The notes under the pieces are model-generated. The model worked only from the letters and a program-made list of their open reading frames with translations, was not told the origin of the DNA and did no database searches. Below are positions 1 to 10,490 of a stretch of DNA of 64,000 nt, piece by piece. A program made the position numbers and the translations under genes. How positions within the stretch are numbered: the first letter of the stretch is position 1; each line of letters opens with the position of its first letter. The stretch covers positions 8,246,001 through 8,310,000 of the forward strand of contig CM059622.1 of the NCBI GenBank assembly GCA_030435675.1, read 5' to 3'. The stretch comes from Steinernema hermaphroditum (Eukaryota > Nematoda > Chromadorea > Rhabditida > Steinernematidae).

Positions 1-180
1 GCCGAGAACGGAGCCCCTGAGCCGAGAACGGAGCCCCTGAGCCGAGAACGGAGCCCGAGCCGAGAACGGAGCCCGAGCCGAGAACGGAGCCCGAGCCGAG
101 AACGGAGCCCGAGCCGAGAACGGAGCCCGAGCCGAGAACGGAGCCGGCTCGGGTTGGATCCGAGCCGAGAACGGAGCCGG
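1..180. repeat. Minisatellite with 18-20 bp units
   Basis: About nine head-to-tail copies of a unit built on GCCGAGAACGGAGCCC. The first copies are 20 bp (with CCTGA) and the later ones 18 bp (with GA). The array is cut by the window edge and decays after position 165, where the unit is interrupted by a GGTTGGATCC insert before one last copy. Confidence 0.95.
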
Positions 181-360
181 GGCCGGCCATATATACCAGG
201 GAAAATTTCGACCGTTCGCGGGGAGCGGTAGCAGACGGCGAGAGAAAATCGGATGCCCTGCTCCGCCGCTGTACGCCAATTGTCTCTCGTCGTCTGCGCC
301 CTTATTACCGATCCCCACGTACACGTAAAATTTTGAAAAAAAAGTGAAAACCAAGACACG

Positions 361-1028
361 CGGGAACCATCAGGGCAGCTGGCTGCGCGGACTTTCAGCG
401 AGACTTCGACTGGCTGCGCGGACTTTCAGCGAGACTTCGACTTCTCTGGCGGCGCGGGTAGAGTCGGGCGGCAGTAACTAGCTTTTTGGTCTGGGCCGAA
501 TGATTTGAGTGAGCGGTCGTTCTCGGCCGTCGTTGTTGGTGCAATGATCGCTCCCGGCTCCCAGAAGGCCTGGAACACCAGGGAGCCGTAGTTCCTGGAA
601 CACCAGGGAGCCGCCAGAGAAGTCGAAGTCTCGCTGAAAGTCCGCGCAGCCAGCTGCCCTGATGGTTCCCGGTTCGTCCGTTGTGCTCCACCGACGCGTT
701 TCATCCGGATGCCGTTCTTCACCCGTGTCTCCCGCGGAAACTGCCGAAGAAGCTCTTCAACTCCGACATTCGTGCCACCACCCGAGTTGAGAACAGATGC
801 ACTGTGCTCCACCGTCACCGGAATCAGCTCTTCGCATCTCTTATCCCCGCGCACACTTATGGGATCGCCGTGTTCTACTCTGATGTGCCGAAGCCAGAAG
901 AAGACCGGCGACTACGGAGTGACAATGAGTTTCTTGTGCATATATATGACGTCTCACAAGGCGTAAGCCTTAGACACGAGAAATAAACTCGTAAACTCGT
1001 AAACACGAACAGTCAGAATTGTCCCTAG
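361..1028 (+). repeat. Dispersed repeat family A, copy 1, with a hairpin
   Basis: This copy resembles the stretches at 6040-6560 and 10780-11060 and, more loosely, the head of the LINE at 3240-3370. Shared blocks include a GGCTCCCAGAAGGCCTGGAA motif and a GGCGTAAGCC block near the end. Positions 361-460 and 600-672 are inverted copies of each other (arms about 60 bp, starting GGGAACCATCAGGG), and a 32-bp piece is duplicated in tandem at 379-442. Short open frames cross it, but none shows a family resemblance. I read it as a non-autonomous or truncated retroelement piece. Its end (960-1015) reappears inverted at 2405-2460, on the other side of the mariner element. Confidence 0.75.
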
Positions 1029-1030
1029 TA

Positions 1031-2330
1031 CAGGGTTATCGGAAAGTTCTGCAACATGAAAAACACAATTTTTCTCAAACAAAACCATTTTAATTCCAAA
1101 AACGAACAATACTACGTTATTCAGCACGCTGAATTACACATAAAACGTGAATTTCATTCAAAATGGCCTCCTCTAGCGTCGATAGAACGCCTTCACTCGC
1201 TTCTTGAAATTTTCGACGATCGCCGCGGGTGTTTCCACGCTGATTTCTTCCCAAGCGGCCAGGAGATCGCGCTTCAAGTCGTCCAAGGTGGCGTGTCTTC
1301 TTCGGCAGGCTTTTTCCTCCAGAATGGACCAAATTGCGTAGTCCATCGGGTTTAAATCCGGCGAGTTTGAGGGCCAAACTGACTTGTCCCAAAACCATGG
1401 GATTTGGTCTTCCAAGAAGCTCATCGTTGATTTGGATCCATGGGCGTGTGCCCAGTCATGCTGGAACACCCGTCCGTGGTCCTATAAGTGTTTTTCGGTC
1501 CAGGGAATCAGATGCTTCACCAAGATCTCTTATTGCTACACCTGAGAGTCCATTTTCACACCTTTTTCAACGAAAACCGGGAAAATTTTTCTAGTTGCGC
1601 AGATTTCGCCCCAAACCATCACAGAATTGGGGAAATGGTTTGTTTTAACGTGCTTCGTACGCGAGGAGCCTTTCTGCAGCAGGTAACAGTGATTCTGGGA
1701 GTTGTGGACCGCTTAGATGGTAAAAATCTTCTCATCGGAGAAGACCACATTGGCGAATCCGGACCCGCGGCTCTCGGCTCTCAGCTTCTTGCACTTCTGA
1801 AGACGTTCGGCCTTTTTCGCATCGGTTAGCAGGTGTCCGCGGCTTATTTTGTAGCTCTTGAGATGGAGATCCTCGGTGACAAGCTTGTGCATCGATGCGT
1901 AGCCGATTTTGTACTTCTTGGCCAGCTTCATGATGGATCGGTCGGGATTGCGCTTGATCATCTTCCGAACGGCCTCTCGGACTTGTGGAGTTCTTGCAGT
2001 CTTTTTTCTTCCGTTTCGGGGACGGTCCTGGACGTCGCCAGTTTCCCTAAATCGATCCACCACGCGTTTGACGGCATCTCGGCGAAGTTTGAGGGTTTTG
2101 CAAATCTCGGGATTTGAGCTTCCGCCGCAATGGAGCTCAACGATCGCGCAACGCACACTTTCGGAAACCATTTTTACCCTGAATAACAGCTAATACAGCA
2201 TTATTGACAGCGAATATAGGGGTAAAAAGAGTCGCGCAACACGAATATAACGAGAAACACGCGCAGAAACTCCGAAAAATTGCGAAAATTAGCATTGCAA
2301 AAAATGTTGCAGAACTTTCCGATAACCCTG
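1031..2330 (-). mobile_element. Tc1/mariner element with perfect 27-bp inverted ends
   Basis: The ends 1031-1057 and 2304-2330 are exact inverted copies beginning CAGGGTTATCGGAAAG. TA dinucleotides flank both sides (1029-1030 and 2331-2332), the target duplication typical of the superfamily. The element is 1300 bp long. It encodes a broken transposase on the minus strand. It inserted between two inverted pieces of dispersed repeat A. Exact terminal repeats suggest a fairly recent insertion, but the broken reading frame means this copy cannot make its own transposase. Confidence 0.95.
1173..2171 (-). pseudogene. DD37D-type mariner transposase, frame broken
   Basis: Two blocks on the minus strand carry transposase sequence. 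Block one (2171 down to 1713, 152 codons) has the paired helix-turn-helix DNA-binding region and the first catalytic aspartate in FSDEKIF. Block two (1469 down to 1173) has the second aspartate in QHDWAHAHG and the third in SPDLNPMDY. Counting between the second and third gives 37 residues, which places it in the DD37D group known from nematodes and insects. Between 1712 and 1470 no single frame stays open, so stops or frameshifts have inactivated it. All three catalytic positions are still readable. Confidence 0.88.
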
Positions 2331-2332
2331 TA

Positions 2333-3150
2333 TATATTGTCGGCTCGGGTTTCGGATCGAGCAGACCCGAAGATTGCGAAATCGGCTCGAGTTCCCATCA
2401 CTGTTTACGAGTTTAGTTTACGAGTTTATTTCGTGAGTCAAAAGCTTACGCCTTGCACGACACCTAATAATAGACAAACAGAGGATGTCTCGTTTTAGCC
2501 GGCTTCATCCCTGGCGTGGCGCTTATGGCGAACCGGTCGGAGACGGCGCGCATCACGGGGCATGTGGGAGACGGCAAAACTTCGGAAATGGCAGTAGAAC
2601 TTCTTCTTCTCGGGGCGTTTGCGGCACAGAGGAGGCTTTTGAGCTCGCATCTTCTTCGGAGAGATGAGTTCGTGGTCCGGGAATTGCGTCTTCGGTGGTC
2701 CTCAGAGCGTCGGCGACCTACCGGGTGACATCTCACGCAGCCGGATTCCTGGCGTCGGACATCTTGTTTGTCAGCGGTGGTGGGACTACGGCTTCCGGGT
2801 GTCCCAATTCCCTCTGGAACCCGGAAAACGCACAACTGCCACAGGGTTTACCATCAGACCAACCGGACACTCGGAGAGCGACCGGAGGGACCGACCGCTC
2901 GCCACCGCGACAAGAGTGAGACTCGTGGTTGTTGTTGTGAAATTATATTGTGAAATTATGTTGTGGGGTGTTTTGAATTTTTGTACGGTTTGCGGGGGGG
3001 TTTTAGGTGGGGTGGAGTGGTTTGTTTTGAGTGAAATTTTGGGGGAATGATCCTTAGGGAGGGAACTTAATTTTAGTGAAAAATTTTTTTGGAAATTGTT
3101 GTAGGAGCCGGAGATACGATAGGATTTTGTCAAATTTGAAAAAAAAAATA
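2333..3150 (-). repeat. Dispersed repeat family A, inverted copy
   Basis: Positions 2405-2460 are an inverted copy of 960-1015 (the block around GGCGTAAGC and AAATAAACTCGTAAAC). Positions 2790-2830 again resemble the LINE head motif around GGCTTCC and GGAACCCGG. Open frames on both strands here have no recognisable family. From 2930 to 3180 the sequence becomes T- and A-rich, with no gene. Confidence 0.55.
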
Positions 3151-3159
3151 TTTTCAAAA

Positions 3160-5900
3160 AAAAAAACGTGCTCCGTTCAAAACCCTAAAGATCTGTGGAT
3201 TCGCGTTTGTTCTGTGTGAGCTTGGTATCGACTTTCGCCTGTGTGTTGCTGGTGAGCGGTCGGTCCTCCATTTCGCTCTCTCGGAGCGGTCGATCGTCCG
3301 TCTCACATTCGCCTCCAGCAGTGATCGCTCCGGCTTCCAGAAGGATTGGAACACCAGGAAGCCGTATGTTCCACCCCCAGAAGCCAAGGATCGTACTCGG
3401 AACTCTCAACGTACGCCGCCTCGCTTCTACCGAACGTCTCATCGAGCTGCAAGAAGAACTGTCGGCCACGCACATCGATGCCATCGCCTTGACGGAGCTG
3501 CGCTGGAGAGGGACCAACGCGCTGGACCTCAACGACTCGGAGTTCCGGATCTACCACGCTGGACCCGAAGAAAGCATTGACCCGTCCGGCACCGGATTTC
3601 TGATCAGAAGACGGCTGCAGCATCAAGTCATCCAGTTCCGCCGCGTCTCCAACCGGATCTCCCTTCTGGACCTCCAGTTTGACAACCAAATCCTGCGCCT
3701 CTACAGTGTGTATGCGCCTCCAACTGGGTACAGAAGCCGCGACGACGACGACGACTCCAGTGAAGAAGACGATGATGACTACGAAGCCCTGCTTGACGAT
3801 CTTCGAGCGGAACTGCGGTCTGCTGGCATGCCTGACTGGGAAAGGGGTGTCAGTAGCTCCGGATCGGGAGCAATCGCTCGAATGCGGGTGTTCCCTGTTC
3901 TGCTCGGAGATCTCAACGCGAAGATGGGCCGCAAACAAGAAGAAGACGAAGAAGCGCTCGGAAACCACGGGTACGGCGACCGCAACGCGAGAGGCCAACT
4001 TCTGGTGGACCTGTGCGAAGATTTCAAGCTCCGATCGGTCAACTCCTTTTTCAAAGGCCGCCCAGGACGGAAATGGACGTGGATTTCGCCGGATCGAAGG
4101 ACCCGCAATTGCATCGACTACGTTCTGGCCCCACGCTCCATCAAGTTCCGAAGTTCGACTGTCCTGGGATCCGCCAATGCCGGATCGGACCACCGGATTC
4201 TTCGCGCCATCATCCAGCCACTGACGCCGGCAACCAGAAGAAGACAGCCACCACCGAAGGAGAGGAAGCGCCTCAGCCGGAACCTCTTCCGAATGGCCAC
4301 CGTGCTCCAGCCTCCCGCGATTGACCGAAACTCGCGAAGTGCCTACGCCCAACTCGTGGATTACATCCAAGATGCTTCCCAGTTCGCCGAAGAGCCTGCA
4401 GAGAAGACCCGAAGACTGAAGCCGTCGACGATCGCCCTCCTCCGTCAACGCCATGAGCTGCGTCAGCGCCAAACTACTGCTTCGACCCGCCTGGAATTCA
4501 CCGAATTCAACAAAATGGTGACCGGCCGAAGTCCTGGAGAAGACAAGGTCACGGTGGAAATGCTCAAATTGGGCGAGAGCGCCTTCATCCGCCCTCTGAC
4601 CGACATCTTCAACAGATGCCTGCGACGCTGTGAAGTTCCTGAGAAGATGGCCGATGCCTCGACTGTGCTCCTGTACAAGAAAGGAGATCCGCTGCTGATC
4701 AAGAACTACAGGCCCATCTCGCTGCTCTCCGTTATCTACAAGCTGCTCACGAAGACTATCGTGCAACGGATTGAGCACATTTTGGACGCCGCCCAGCCAG
4801 TGGAACAGGCCGGATTCCACAGAAACTTCTCGACGATCGACCATCTGCACGCCGTCAACGAGTTGCTGGAGAAGACCCGCGAATACCGCGTCCCGATCTA
4901 CATCGCCTTCGTCGATTTCGAGAAGGCCTTCGACACGGTAGAAGCCAACGCGATCTGGAAGGCAATCGAACGGCAAGGCGTGCCACGGCAAATCGTCGCC
5001 CTCCTCAGGAAGATACAAGATGAAGCCGCGAGCCATATCCAGTTAGGAGAAGACCGCGTGCCGATCAACATCCAGCGAGGGGTCCGGCAGGGCGACGTCA
5101 TCAGCCCGAAGCTCTTCACGGCGACGCTCGGGCAAGTCTTCCGCGAGCTCGGTTGGACGGACTGCGGACTCAACATCTATGGTGAGAGGCTGTCCAACCT
5201 CCGATTTGCAGACGATATCGCACTGGTGGCCACGTCTGAGGAAGAGCTGCAGAAGATGGTCGACGAACTCAACGAAGCGTCCCTCCGAAGCGGCCTCAAG
5301 ATAAACGCAGAGAAGACCAAGGTCCTGGCGAACGAAGAAGCGACGATCCTCCTGAACGGCCACGCTCTGGAACAAGTCGAAGCTTTCGTCTACCTCGGCC
5401 AAGAAGTCCGCCTCGCGAGAAACCATCTGAAAGAAGTAGGACGAAGGATCCGCAGCGGCTGGAACGTTTTCCGCAAGTACCAGGAATTCCCGACGTCGCC
5501 TTCGGTCCTGATGCGATGGAAAAGAAGACTCTTGAACCAGTCAGCGCAGAATGGAGCGGAGAATGCTTCGCGTCAGGCTCCTGGACAGAAGAACAAACGA
5601 GTGGCTGAGAGGAGTAACGAAGCTGAAAGACGCCCACGGATCAGCGACAAGAAGGAAGTGGAACTACGCCTGGAAGATCGCTCGTGAAATGCCTGAGAAG
5701 TGGTCGACGAAGCTCGAAGAATGGCGGCCACCGAAGACACGTCCCATCGGAAGACCGAGGACCAGATGGCGAGATGACTTCACGAAGAAAATAGGAACGC
5801 AAAGATGGCGACAACGGGCAAGGGAAGAGGAACGGCAACAATGGATTCATATGGGGTGTGGCTCGATGTAATGTTGAAGATTCCACAAATAAGAGAGATA
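3160..5900 (+). mobile_element. RTE-type non-LTR retrotransposon, damaged copy
   Basis: The element contains one long frame with an apurinic-type endonuclease followed by reverse transcriptase. Its head (3170-3230, around AAGATCTGTGGATTCGCG) is shared in inverted form at about 6830-6900 and in direct form near 11470-11510. A short AT-rich tail with GAGAGATATTAAGAGAGATT follows the last codon. The target-site duplication could not be identified with confidence. A second copy lies on the minus strand at 49.1-50.6 kb. Confidence 0.85.
3195..5871 (+). pseudogene. RTE-type endonuclease/reverse transcriptase, internally deleted and frameshifted
   Basis: The first ATG in the coherent frame is at 3367, giving MFHPQKPRIVLGTLN. 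The endonuclease follows, with TELRW, GDLNAK and SDHR motifs (about 3390-4210), then the reverse transcriptase with PGEDKVTVEML, NYRPISLL, RQGDVISP and the catalytic FADDIALVA (about 5200-5230). Two lesions are visible. A large stretch between the endonuclease and the RT fingers is missing (TEFNK jumps to the PGEDK region near 4515). At about 5535-5550 a segment present in the 49-kb copy (CVLSAMLYGCETWTL) is deleted and the frame shifts, so the tail continues in the frame 5551-5871. The endonuclease and RT active-site motifs are intact, but the protein as a whole is not. Confidence 0.88.
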
Positions 5901-6039
5901 TTAAGAGAGATTAAAAAAATCTTCCAGTGATGTCCTTAGGCTCATTTTGAAGAACGAGAAATTTTTAGAAAGTGCGAGATCTTCGATTTTGCTCAAAAAA
6001 ATTTAGAAAAAAAAGAAGGTTAACTCGCGGGAATTTTGG

Positions 6040-6930
6040 GTTCACGTAAAATGTTGAGGTCTTTCATTTGTGCCCCCAGCGATCGGTCGGGTCGTCCACT
6101 CGCTCTCTCTCTGAGGCTGTCTGAGCCGAATGAGTTAAGTGAGCGGTCGTTCTCGGCCGTCGCTGTTGGCGCAATGATCGCCCCGGCTCCCAGAAGGCCT
6201 GGAACACCAGGGAGCCGTAGTTCCACCGTCTCGCCAAGAAGCTCGTCATGACTGCCCGACTCTACCCGCGCCAGAGAAGCCGAAGAAGCGTTGCAACTCC
6301 GAAGTCCGCTCCGCCAGCCGAACCGAAGATGCCCCTCCGTTCCGTTCGCTGTTCTCCGCCGCCGCGCCACTTCCGGAATCAACTCTTCACGACTTCGACG
6401 CCCGCGCATACTGATGGGAACGCTGGATTCTCTTCGGATTCGTCTGCTCCACCGAAACCAGAAGAAAATCAGCGGCTACGGTGTGACTTTGTTCTTCTTT
6501 GTGCATTTATGAGACGTCCTGCACGGCGTAAGCCGTTGATTCGGGAAGATAAATCGTGTAAAAAAAATCGTAAAATGTTGACAAAAAAAAGTGAAAAGCA
6601 ACTGCGCAACAGGCCAACGCTCGCTTCGCTCGCTCGTCCGCAAAACGCCTCTGCGGCACAGGCGAATCGTGGCGAGACCCACCAACAACCGTGGCGTCGC
6701 TTTCGCAATCCACCACCATCCACCGAACCAAAACCGCACCAAATCTTCTTTCGTTGATTTCTCTGCGAGGAATTCGAATTTCCAAAATCCTCAATGACAA
6801 AAGTGTGCGGAATTGAATGGGCTTTCTTTTGATACCAAGCTCGCTTCGAACAAACACGAATCCACAGATCCTTAGGTTTTTTACTGGAGCACGTTTTTTC
6901 GAAAACATTTTTTTTCTTTTTTTTCTAAAT
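6040..6930 (+). repeat. Composite dispersed repeat, families A and B
   Basis: Positions 6110-6560 repeat family A (compare 361-990). Positions 6585-6905 repeat family B, which occurs inverted at 11440-11745; both contain CGAGGAATTCGAATTTCC and TTTCTTTTGATACCAAGC. Short frames on both strands show no known domain. From 6905 to 7120 the sequence is T-rich with no visible gene. The composite looks like debris of retroelement ends rather than a gene. Confidence 0.75.
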
Positions 6931-7298
6931 TTTTTAGCAAAATCTGTTCAATAGACTTTGTGCGCATTTTCATGCTCTACATGCACTAAAATCTAACCGC
7001 GCAAGATTTTTTCCTGGAAAAATAATAAATTTTTTTTCAAATTTGCCTAAAATGGTCCGTATCTTCAACTCCTGACACGATTTTCAAAAACTTTTTTTCA
7101 CTAAAATTTAAGTGCGCCCCAAGTAAAATAGTTGCAGATTGAAATGAAATGTGGTGCAACGGATAGAGGAGATCTTAGGAAGACGAGCGCACACAAAACG
7201 CGCTGCCCATATGCAGACTGGCTACCGTAAGCAGGCCCCCGAAATATGAAAAATAACGGCAGTCGCGACTAGTACGATGAAATTTCCTCATTTTGACG

Positions 7299-7868
7299 TC
7301 TCTGCGTGGTCCAGCGGTAGTGCTCTGACAAGGGAACATCCCCAAGTGTCCGACGAGTTAGGAGCTGAGATGTGGCGCGGCTTGTAGACGGTCTTCTAAC
7401 TAAGAAAACGCACATAATCTCATCGGCCATAAATCAGTCGGGCTACCATAAAAAATTGTAAGGTCTCCTGGTGCGATGTCCCTGACTAGTCAGAATATAC
7501 GGTATTTTTGTCCGATTTTGGACGGGGTTTTTAAGGATTTCGGCATTTAGAGCCAAAATTAACATTACCAGTTAACAACCATGTTCTTTTAGCAAGAAAA
7601 GGGGTCAAAAAATGACAAAAACTGACATGAAAACCGTATATTCTGACGAGTCAGGGACATCGCACCAGGAGACCTTACAATTTTTGCAACTTCATTACCA
7701 TCTTTATGGTAGCCCGACTGATTTATGGCCGGTGAGACTATGTGCGTTTTCTTAGTTAGAAGACCGCCTACAAGCCGCGCCACATCTCAGCTCCTAACTC
7801 GTCGGGCACTTGGGGATGTTCCCTTGTGAGCCACCAATCAACGGTGTCGGGTTCGACCCCCACAGAGA
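7299..7868 (+). repeat. tRNA-like unit (SINE head) split by an insertion
   Basis: Removing 7328-7827 joins 7299-7327 to 7828-7868. The result starts TCTCTG and ends CAGAGA, so an acceptor stem of six pairs can form. It has a D-arm-like TGGTCCAGCGGTAG (box A) and a T-arm GGTGTCGGGTTCGACCCC (box B). The length of about 70 nt fits a tRNA. No standard anticodon loop was clear, so I call it tRNA-derived rather than a working tRNA gene. Confidence 0.6.
7328..7827. mobile_element. Foldback element inside the tRNA-like unit
   Basis: Arms 7328-7503 and 7633-7827 are inverted copies (roughly 176 and 195 bp; the right arm has a small insertion near 7680-7695). The tips read ACAAGGGAACATCCCC and its complement. 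The loop of about 130 bp has no ORF of note. A 24-bp piece identical to its right tip occurs alone at 8325-8348. This looks like a MITE or foldback transposon without coding capacity. Confidence 0.8.
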
Positions 7869-8096
7869 ATCTTGTATTGGTCGGAACAGAATAGGTTCTG
7901 CCGCTATGATATCTATAAGGATAAACAGAGAAGGGAGGACGCGAAAGAATGAAAAACAGCTTCACCACAAATATGAAATTTGGGTTAGCAGTGCCGATTC
8001 CTGCAAAGGATTCCAAACTAAAGCGTTGATAAACACCAGGATATGTGGAAATATGTAGATTTGGTGAAAAGAAAAAAGGTAGAAAAAAAAGCAATT

Positions 8097-8160
8097 GGGG
8101 GTCGAACCCGACACCGTTGACTGGTGGCCCTACTACCCCTTGACCACGCAGGAACGACAC
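8097..8160 (-). repeat. Second tRNA-like unit, opposite orientation
   Basis: Read on the minus strand it has GCGTGGTCAAGGGGTAG (box A-like), then CCACCAGTCAACGGTG and GGGTTCGACCCCC (box B). It matches the left unit closely over the second half but lacks the complementary acceptor ends, so it is a degenerate copy. Confidence 0.65.
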
Positions 8161-8343
8161 AGAAGAGAAATTTCAACATACTAGTCGCGACTGCCGTTAT
8201 TTTTCATATTTCGGGGGGCTGTTTATGTAGCCAGTCTGCATATGGGCAGCGCGTTTTGTGTGCGCTCGTCTTCCTAAGATCTCCTCTATCCGTTACACCA
8301 CATTTCATTTCAATCTGCAACTATCACTTGGGGATGTTCCCTT

Positions 8344-8440
8344 GTGAGTCATGACTCATGTCTCACGTGAGACGCAGGATATGCGCCGTGAGACATGAGT
8401 CACGACTCACGTCTCATTTAAGACGTGAGTCGTGACTCAA
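8344..8440. repeat. Cluster of palindromes with TGACTCA/TGAGTCA cores
   Basis: Two hairpins lie back to back, built from GAGTCATGACTCATGTCTC with its complement and from CACGACTCACGTCTC with its complement. The heptamer TGA(G/C)TCA, the core site of bZIP factors of the AP-1/GCN4 type, occurs at least four times in under 100 bp. The 16-mer AGTCATGACTCATGTC (8347-8362) recurs in direct orientation at 10726-10741. Confidence 0.8.
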
Positions 8441-8974
8441 AGTATGGACACCCAAAATTCGGTGGATACGCACGGACATGCGTCGCTACTTTCGTCGCTG
8501 TCGCCGGCGCCGTTTCAATGTGAACATGAACGGGCGCCGTTTCAGTGTGAACTGTCGACGGCGCCGGCATCGGTGTTCAATTATAGAGGGTTTTTCGGAA
8601 CAATCTACATTTTCTTGGCACGTCAGGCGTTTCACGTTGTCTTATTTATTCAAGCTATTTCAGAATTGCTTGAAAGGCCCTTTTTTGCCAAAATGCTCGT
8701 GCTGATCTGATTTTTTTCCTGAATTGACATGTTTTGAAGCATTTGGATCTGCTCCAGATCGCTCCCTATGCCGCGCAAGGGCTTTGCTGTGCGCGAGTAG
8801 CTTCACATGTCTATTTGGCCTGTTTCAATAGTTTTCGACGGTATTCGTGCGCGTTTTTCCAGCATTGAGGACTGCGCGTCCAATTTAGAGTGAGAAGACT
8901 GCTTTGATCGGACTACGGTCAACGGTAAGCTAGAACAACTCATCATTCATGACTCATTTGCATTCGTTTCAGAT

Positions 8975-10108
8975 ATATTGTCCGATCAACGGCGAATGTC
9001 ACCGCCGCAGTTCGTTGCAGGACCGCAATCAGGGACACGATTGAGTCCGTTATAAGGGGATTGCCGGGTTTCTGACTGAATAAGTGGATTATTTCGAAGA
9101 CAGAGCCATTTTTCAAAATTCCGCTTTGATAGGAGTGTTCGCCGATCGCCGAAGAAGCGTATGCATCGGTTTACGGCGCATTTTCTACTTTCCTCGCAAA
9201 GTTATAACGGTTTTGAGGCGCGCACGTTCGTGTTCGCTGATTGTTTCCATCAGTTCGATGGATTTATCGTGCGGTTTCTTGCTTTATTTATTGTTTTCTA
9301 CTAATTCTGTTATTCGCAGAACTCCAAACGACTTGATATGGTAAAATTATCAAAGTCGAAGTGTGTAAAAGCAAGGCTGTTGGCTTTCGCTCGACAGTCA
9401 TACAGTAGGAAGCGGGTGACCGAAAAGGAGGAATCAAGAAGACACGCTCAGTGTGAAACTGAGGAGCTGAGGAACGCCTTGGCAGATGCTAACCAGCAAC
9501 TGATGTTAGCGCATCAGGAAATATCATTGCTAAGGAAAAACAATGATGCGCAGATTGTACGAATCTGCGAACTAGAGAAGGTAGCTCTTAATCTAAACCT
9601 GTTGAACAGAGCTTCTACGGGCTCATGTCGAGTTGCTTACAGGCAATCATGCTCGAAACTACTTAAAGCATGTCTCGAAAGTAGAAAATGAATTTAAGCT
9701 TTTGATATGGCCTATGACGACCATATTGTGCTGCCGATCGCTTGTCAGTCAGTCCCATTTGTCGTTATTGGGGCTATGTGGCTGATAAAGCTTGATCAAA
9801 TTCGTGCGTAGTGCGAAAGGTCCATCGAAATGATGGAGACAATAAGCTAAAACGAACATGCGCGCCTCAAAACCGTTATAACTTTGTGAGGAAAGTAGAA
9901 AATGCGCCGCAAACCGATGCGTACGCTTCTTCGGCGATTGGCGAACACTTCTATCAAAGCGGAATTTTGAAAAACGGCTTTGTCTTCGAAATAATCCACT
10001 TATTCAGTCAGAAACCCGGAAATCCCCTTATAACGGACTCAATCGTGTCCCTGATTGCGGTCCTGCAACGAACTGCGGCGGTGACATTCGCCGTTGATCG
10101 GACAATAT
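8975..10108. repeat. Long inverted repeat, 274-bp arms
   Basis: Arms are 8975-9248 and 9835-10108. They share blocks such as CCGCCGCAGTTCGTTGCAGG and CGTTATAACTTTG and its complement, and remain similar end to end with scattered differences. The loop of about 590 bp holds the 9338-9691 ORF. Frames also cross the right arm on the minus strand but are not recognisable proteins. Confidence 0.9.
9338..9691 (+). CDS. 117-aa lysine-rich coiled-coil protein, unknown
   Basis: ATG at 9338 lies 18 nt behind a splice-acceptor-like TATTCGCAG (9311-9319). The stop is TGA at 9689-9691. The protein begins with a basic stretch (MVKLSKSKCVKARLLAF, then SRKR). From about residue 30 to 90 it shows a heptad-like pattern rich in Glu, Gln, Leu and Asn, typical of a parallel coiled coil, followed by a short basic tail. 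I do not recognise the family; a short bZIP- or shugoshin-like coiled coil cannot be excluded, but no signature residues support either. It sits alone in the loop between the 274-bp inverted repeats 8975-9248 and 9835-10108, so it may be cargo of that unit. No catalytic transposase motif is present. Confidence 0.5.
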   Translation: MVKLSKSKCVKARLLAFARQSYSRKRVTEKEESRRHAQCETEELRNALADANQQLMLAHQEISLLRKNNDAQIVRICELEKVALNLNLLNRASTGSCRVAYRQSCSKLLKACLESRK

Positions 10109-10142
10109 GCAGAACAAGAAAACGATGGCCTCCCAGTTCATG

Positions 10143-10490
10143 AAGAAGCGCTGTCAAATGAAGCTCTGTTTGCGCTGGAATATCCATGAAACTACGCAGA
10201 ACTTCCTTGTACACATTCTGGAGCAAAGAATACGCATCGCTGGAGCATATGGTGCGAAGAAGAGCTTGGAGTATCCCAATAATCACCCTTTCGCAGGCAA
10301 AACATTCAGTGGTGACGGAAATATTGCGCCAAATTGTTGTGAAAGACGAATTGTGCGGGTGTTCCGAGCTCTTCATCGCACACTATGCTCCAGAAATACG
10401 TATTCTTTGCACTAGAGTGTGTACAAAGAAGATCCTGCGCAGTTTCAAACAAATTATGGGCAAACAGAGCTTCAGCTGGCAGCGATTCTT
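10143..10490. repeat. Second inverted repeat, 114-bp arms
   Basis: 10143-10256 and 10377-10490 are imperfect inverted copies; both include GAAGCTCTGTTTG and a GTACACA block. The loop (10257-10376) also shows some self-complementarity. Minus-strand frames of 122 and 141 codons run across it. Repeats inside and no recognised domain argue that these frames are accidental. Confidence 0.8.

Larger units (their letters stand above)
7128..8348. mobile_element. Inverted pair of tRNA-like repeats forming a 1.2 kb palindrome
   Basis: Outer arms 7128-7289 and 8163-8324 are near-exact inverted copies of each other. Directly inside each arm lies a tRNA-like sequence in opposite orientation (7299-7328 plus 7828-7868, and 8160-8097 on the minus strand). 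Both contain a box-A-like GCGTGGTCC/A run and a box-B-like GGGTTCGACCCC. The left tRNA-like unit is split by another inverted-repeat element (7328-7827). The middle (7870-8096) is unique and has no recognised gene. The arrangement is that of two SINE-like units in head-to-head inversion, or a foldback element that captured tRNA-like heads. Confidence 0.75.

Noticed and set aside
3303..5036. 577-codon open frame antisense to the LINE
   Set aside because: It mirrors the RT/endonuclease frame and has no domain of its own; it arises from codon bias of the sense frame.
7299..7868. Functional tRNA gene interrupted by an intron
   Set aside because: The interruption is a 500-bp inverted-repeat element and no normal anticodon loop remains; a tRNA-derived repeat fits better.
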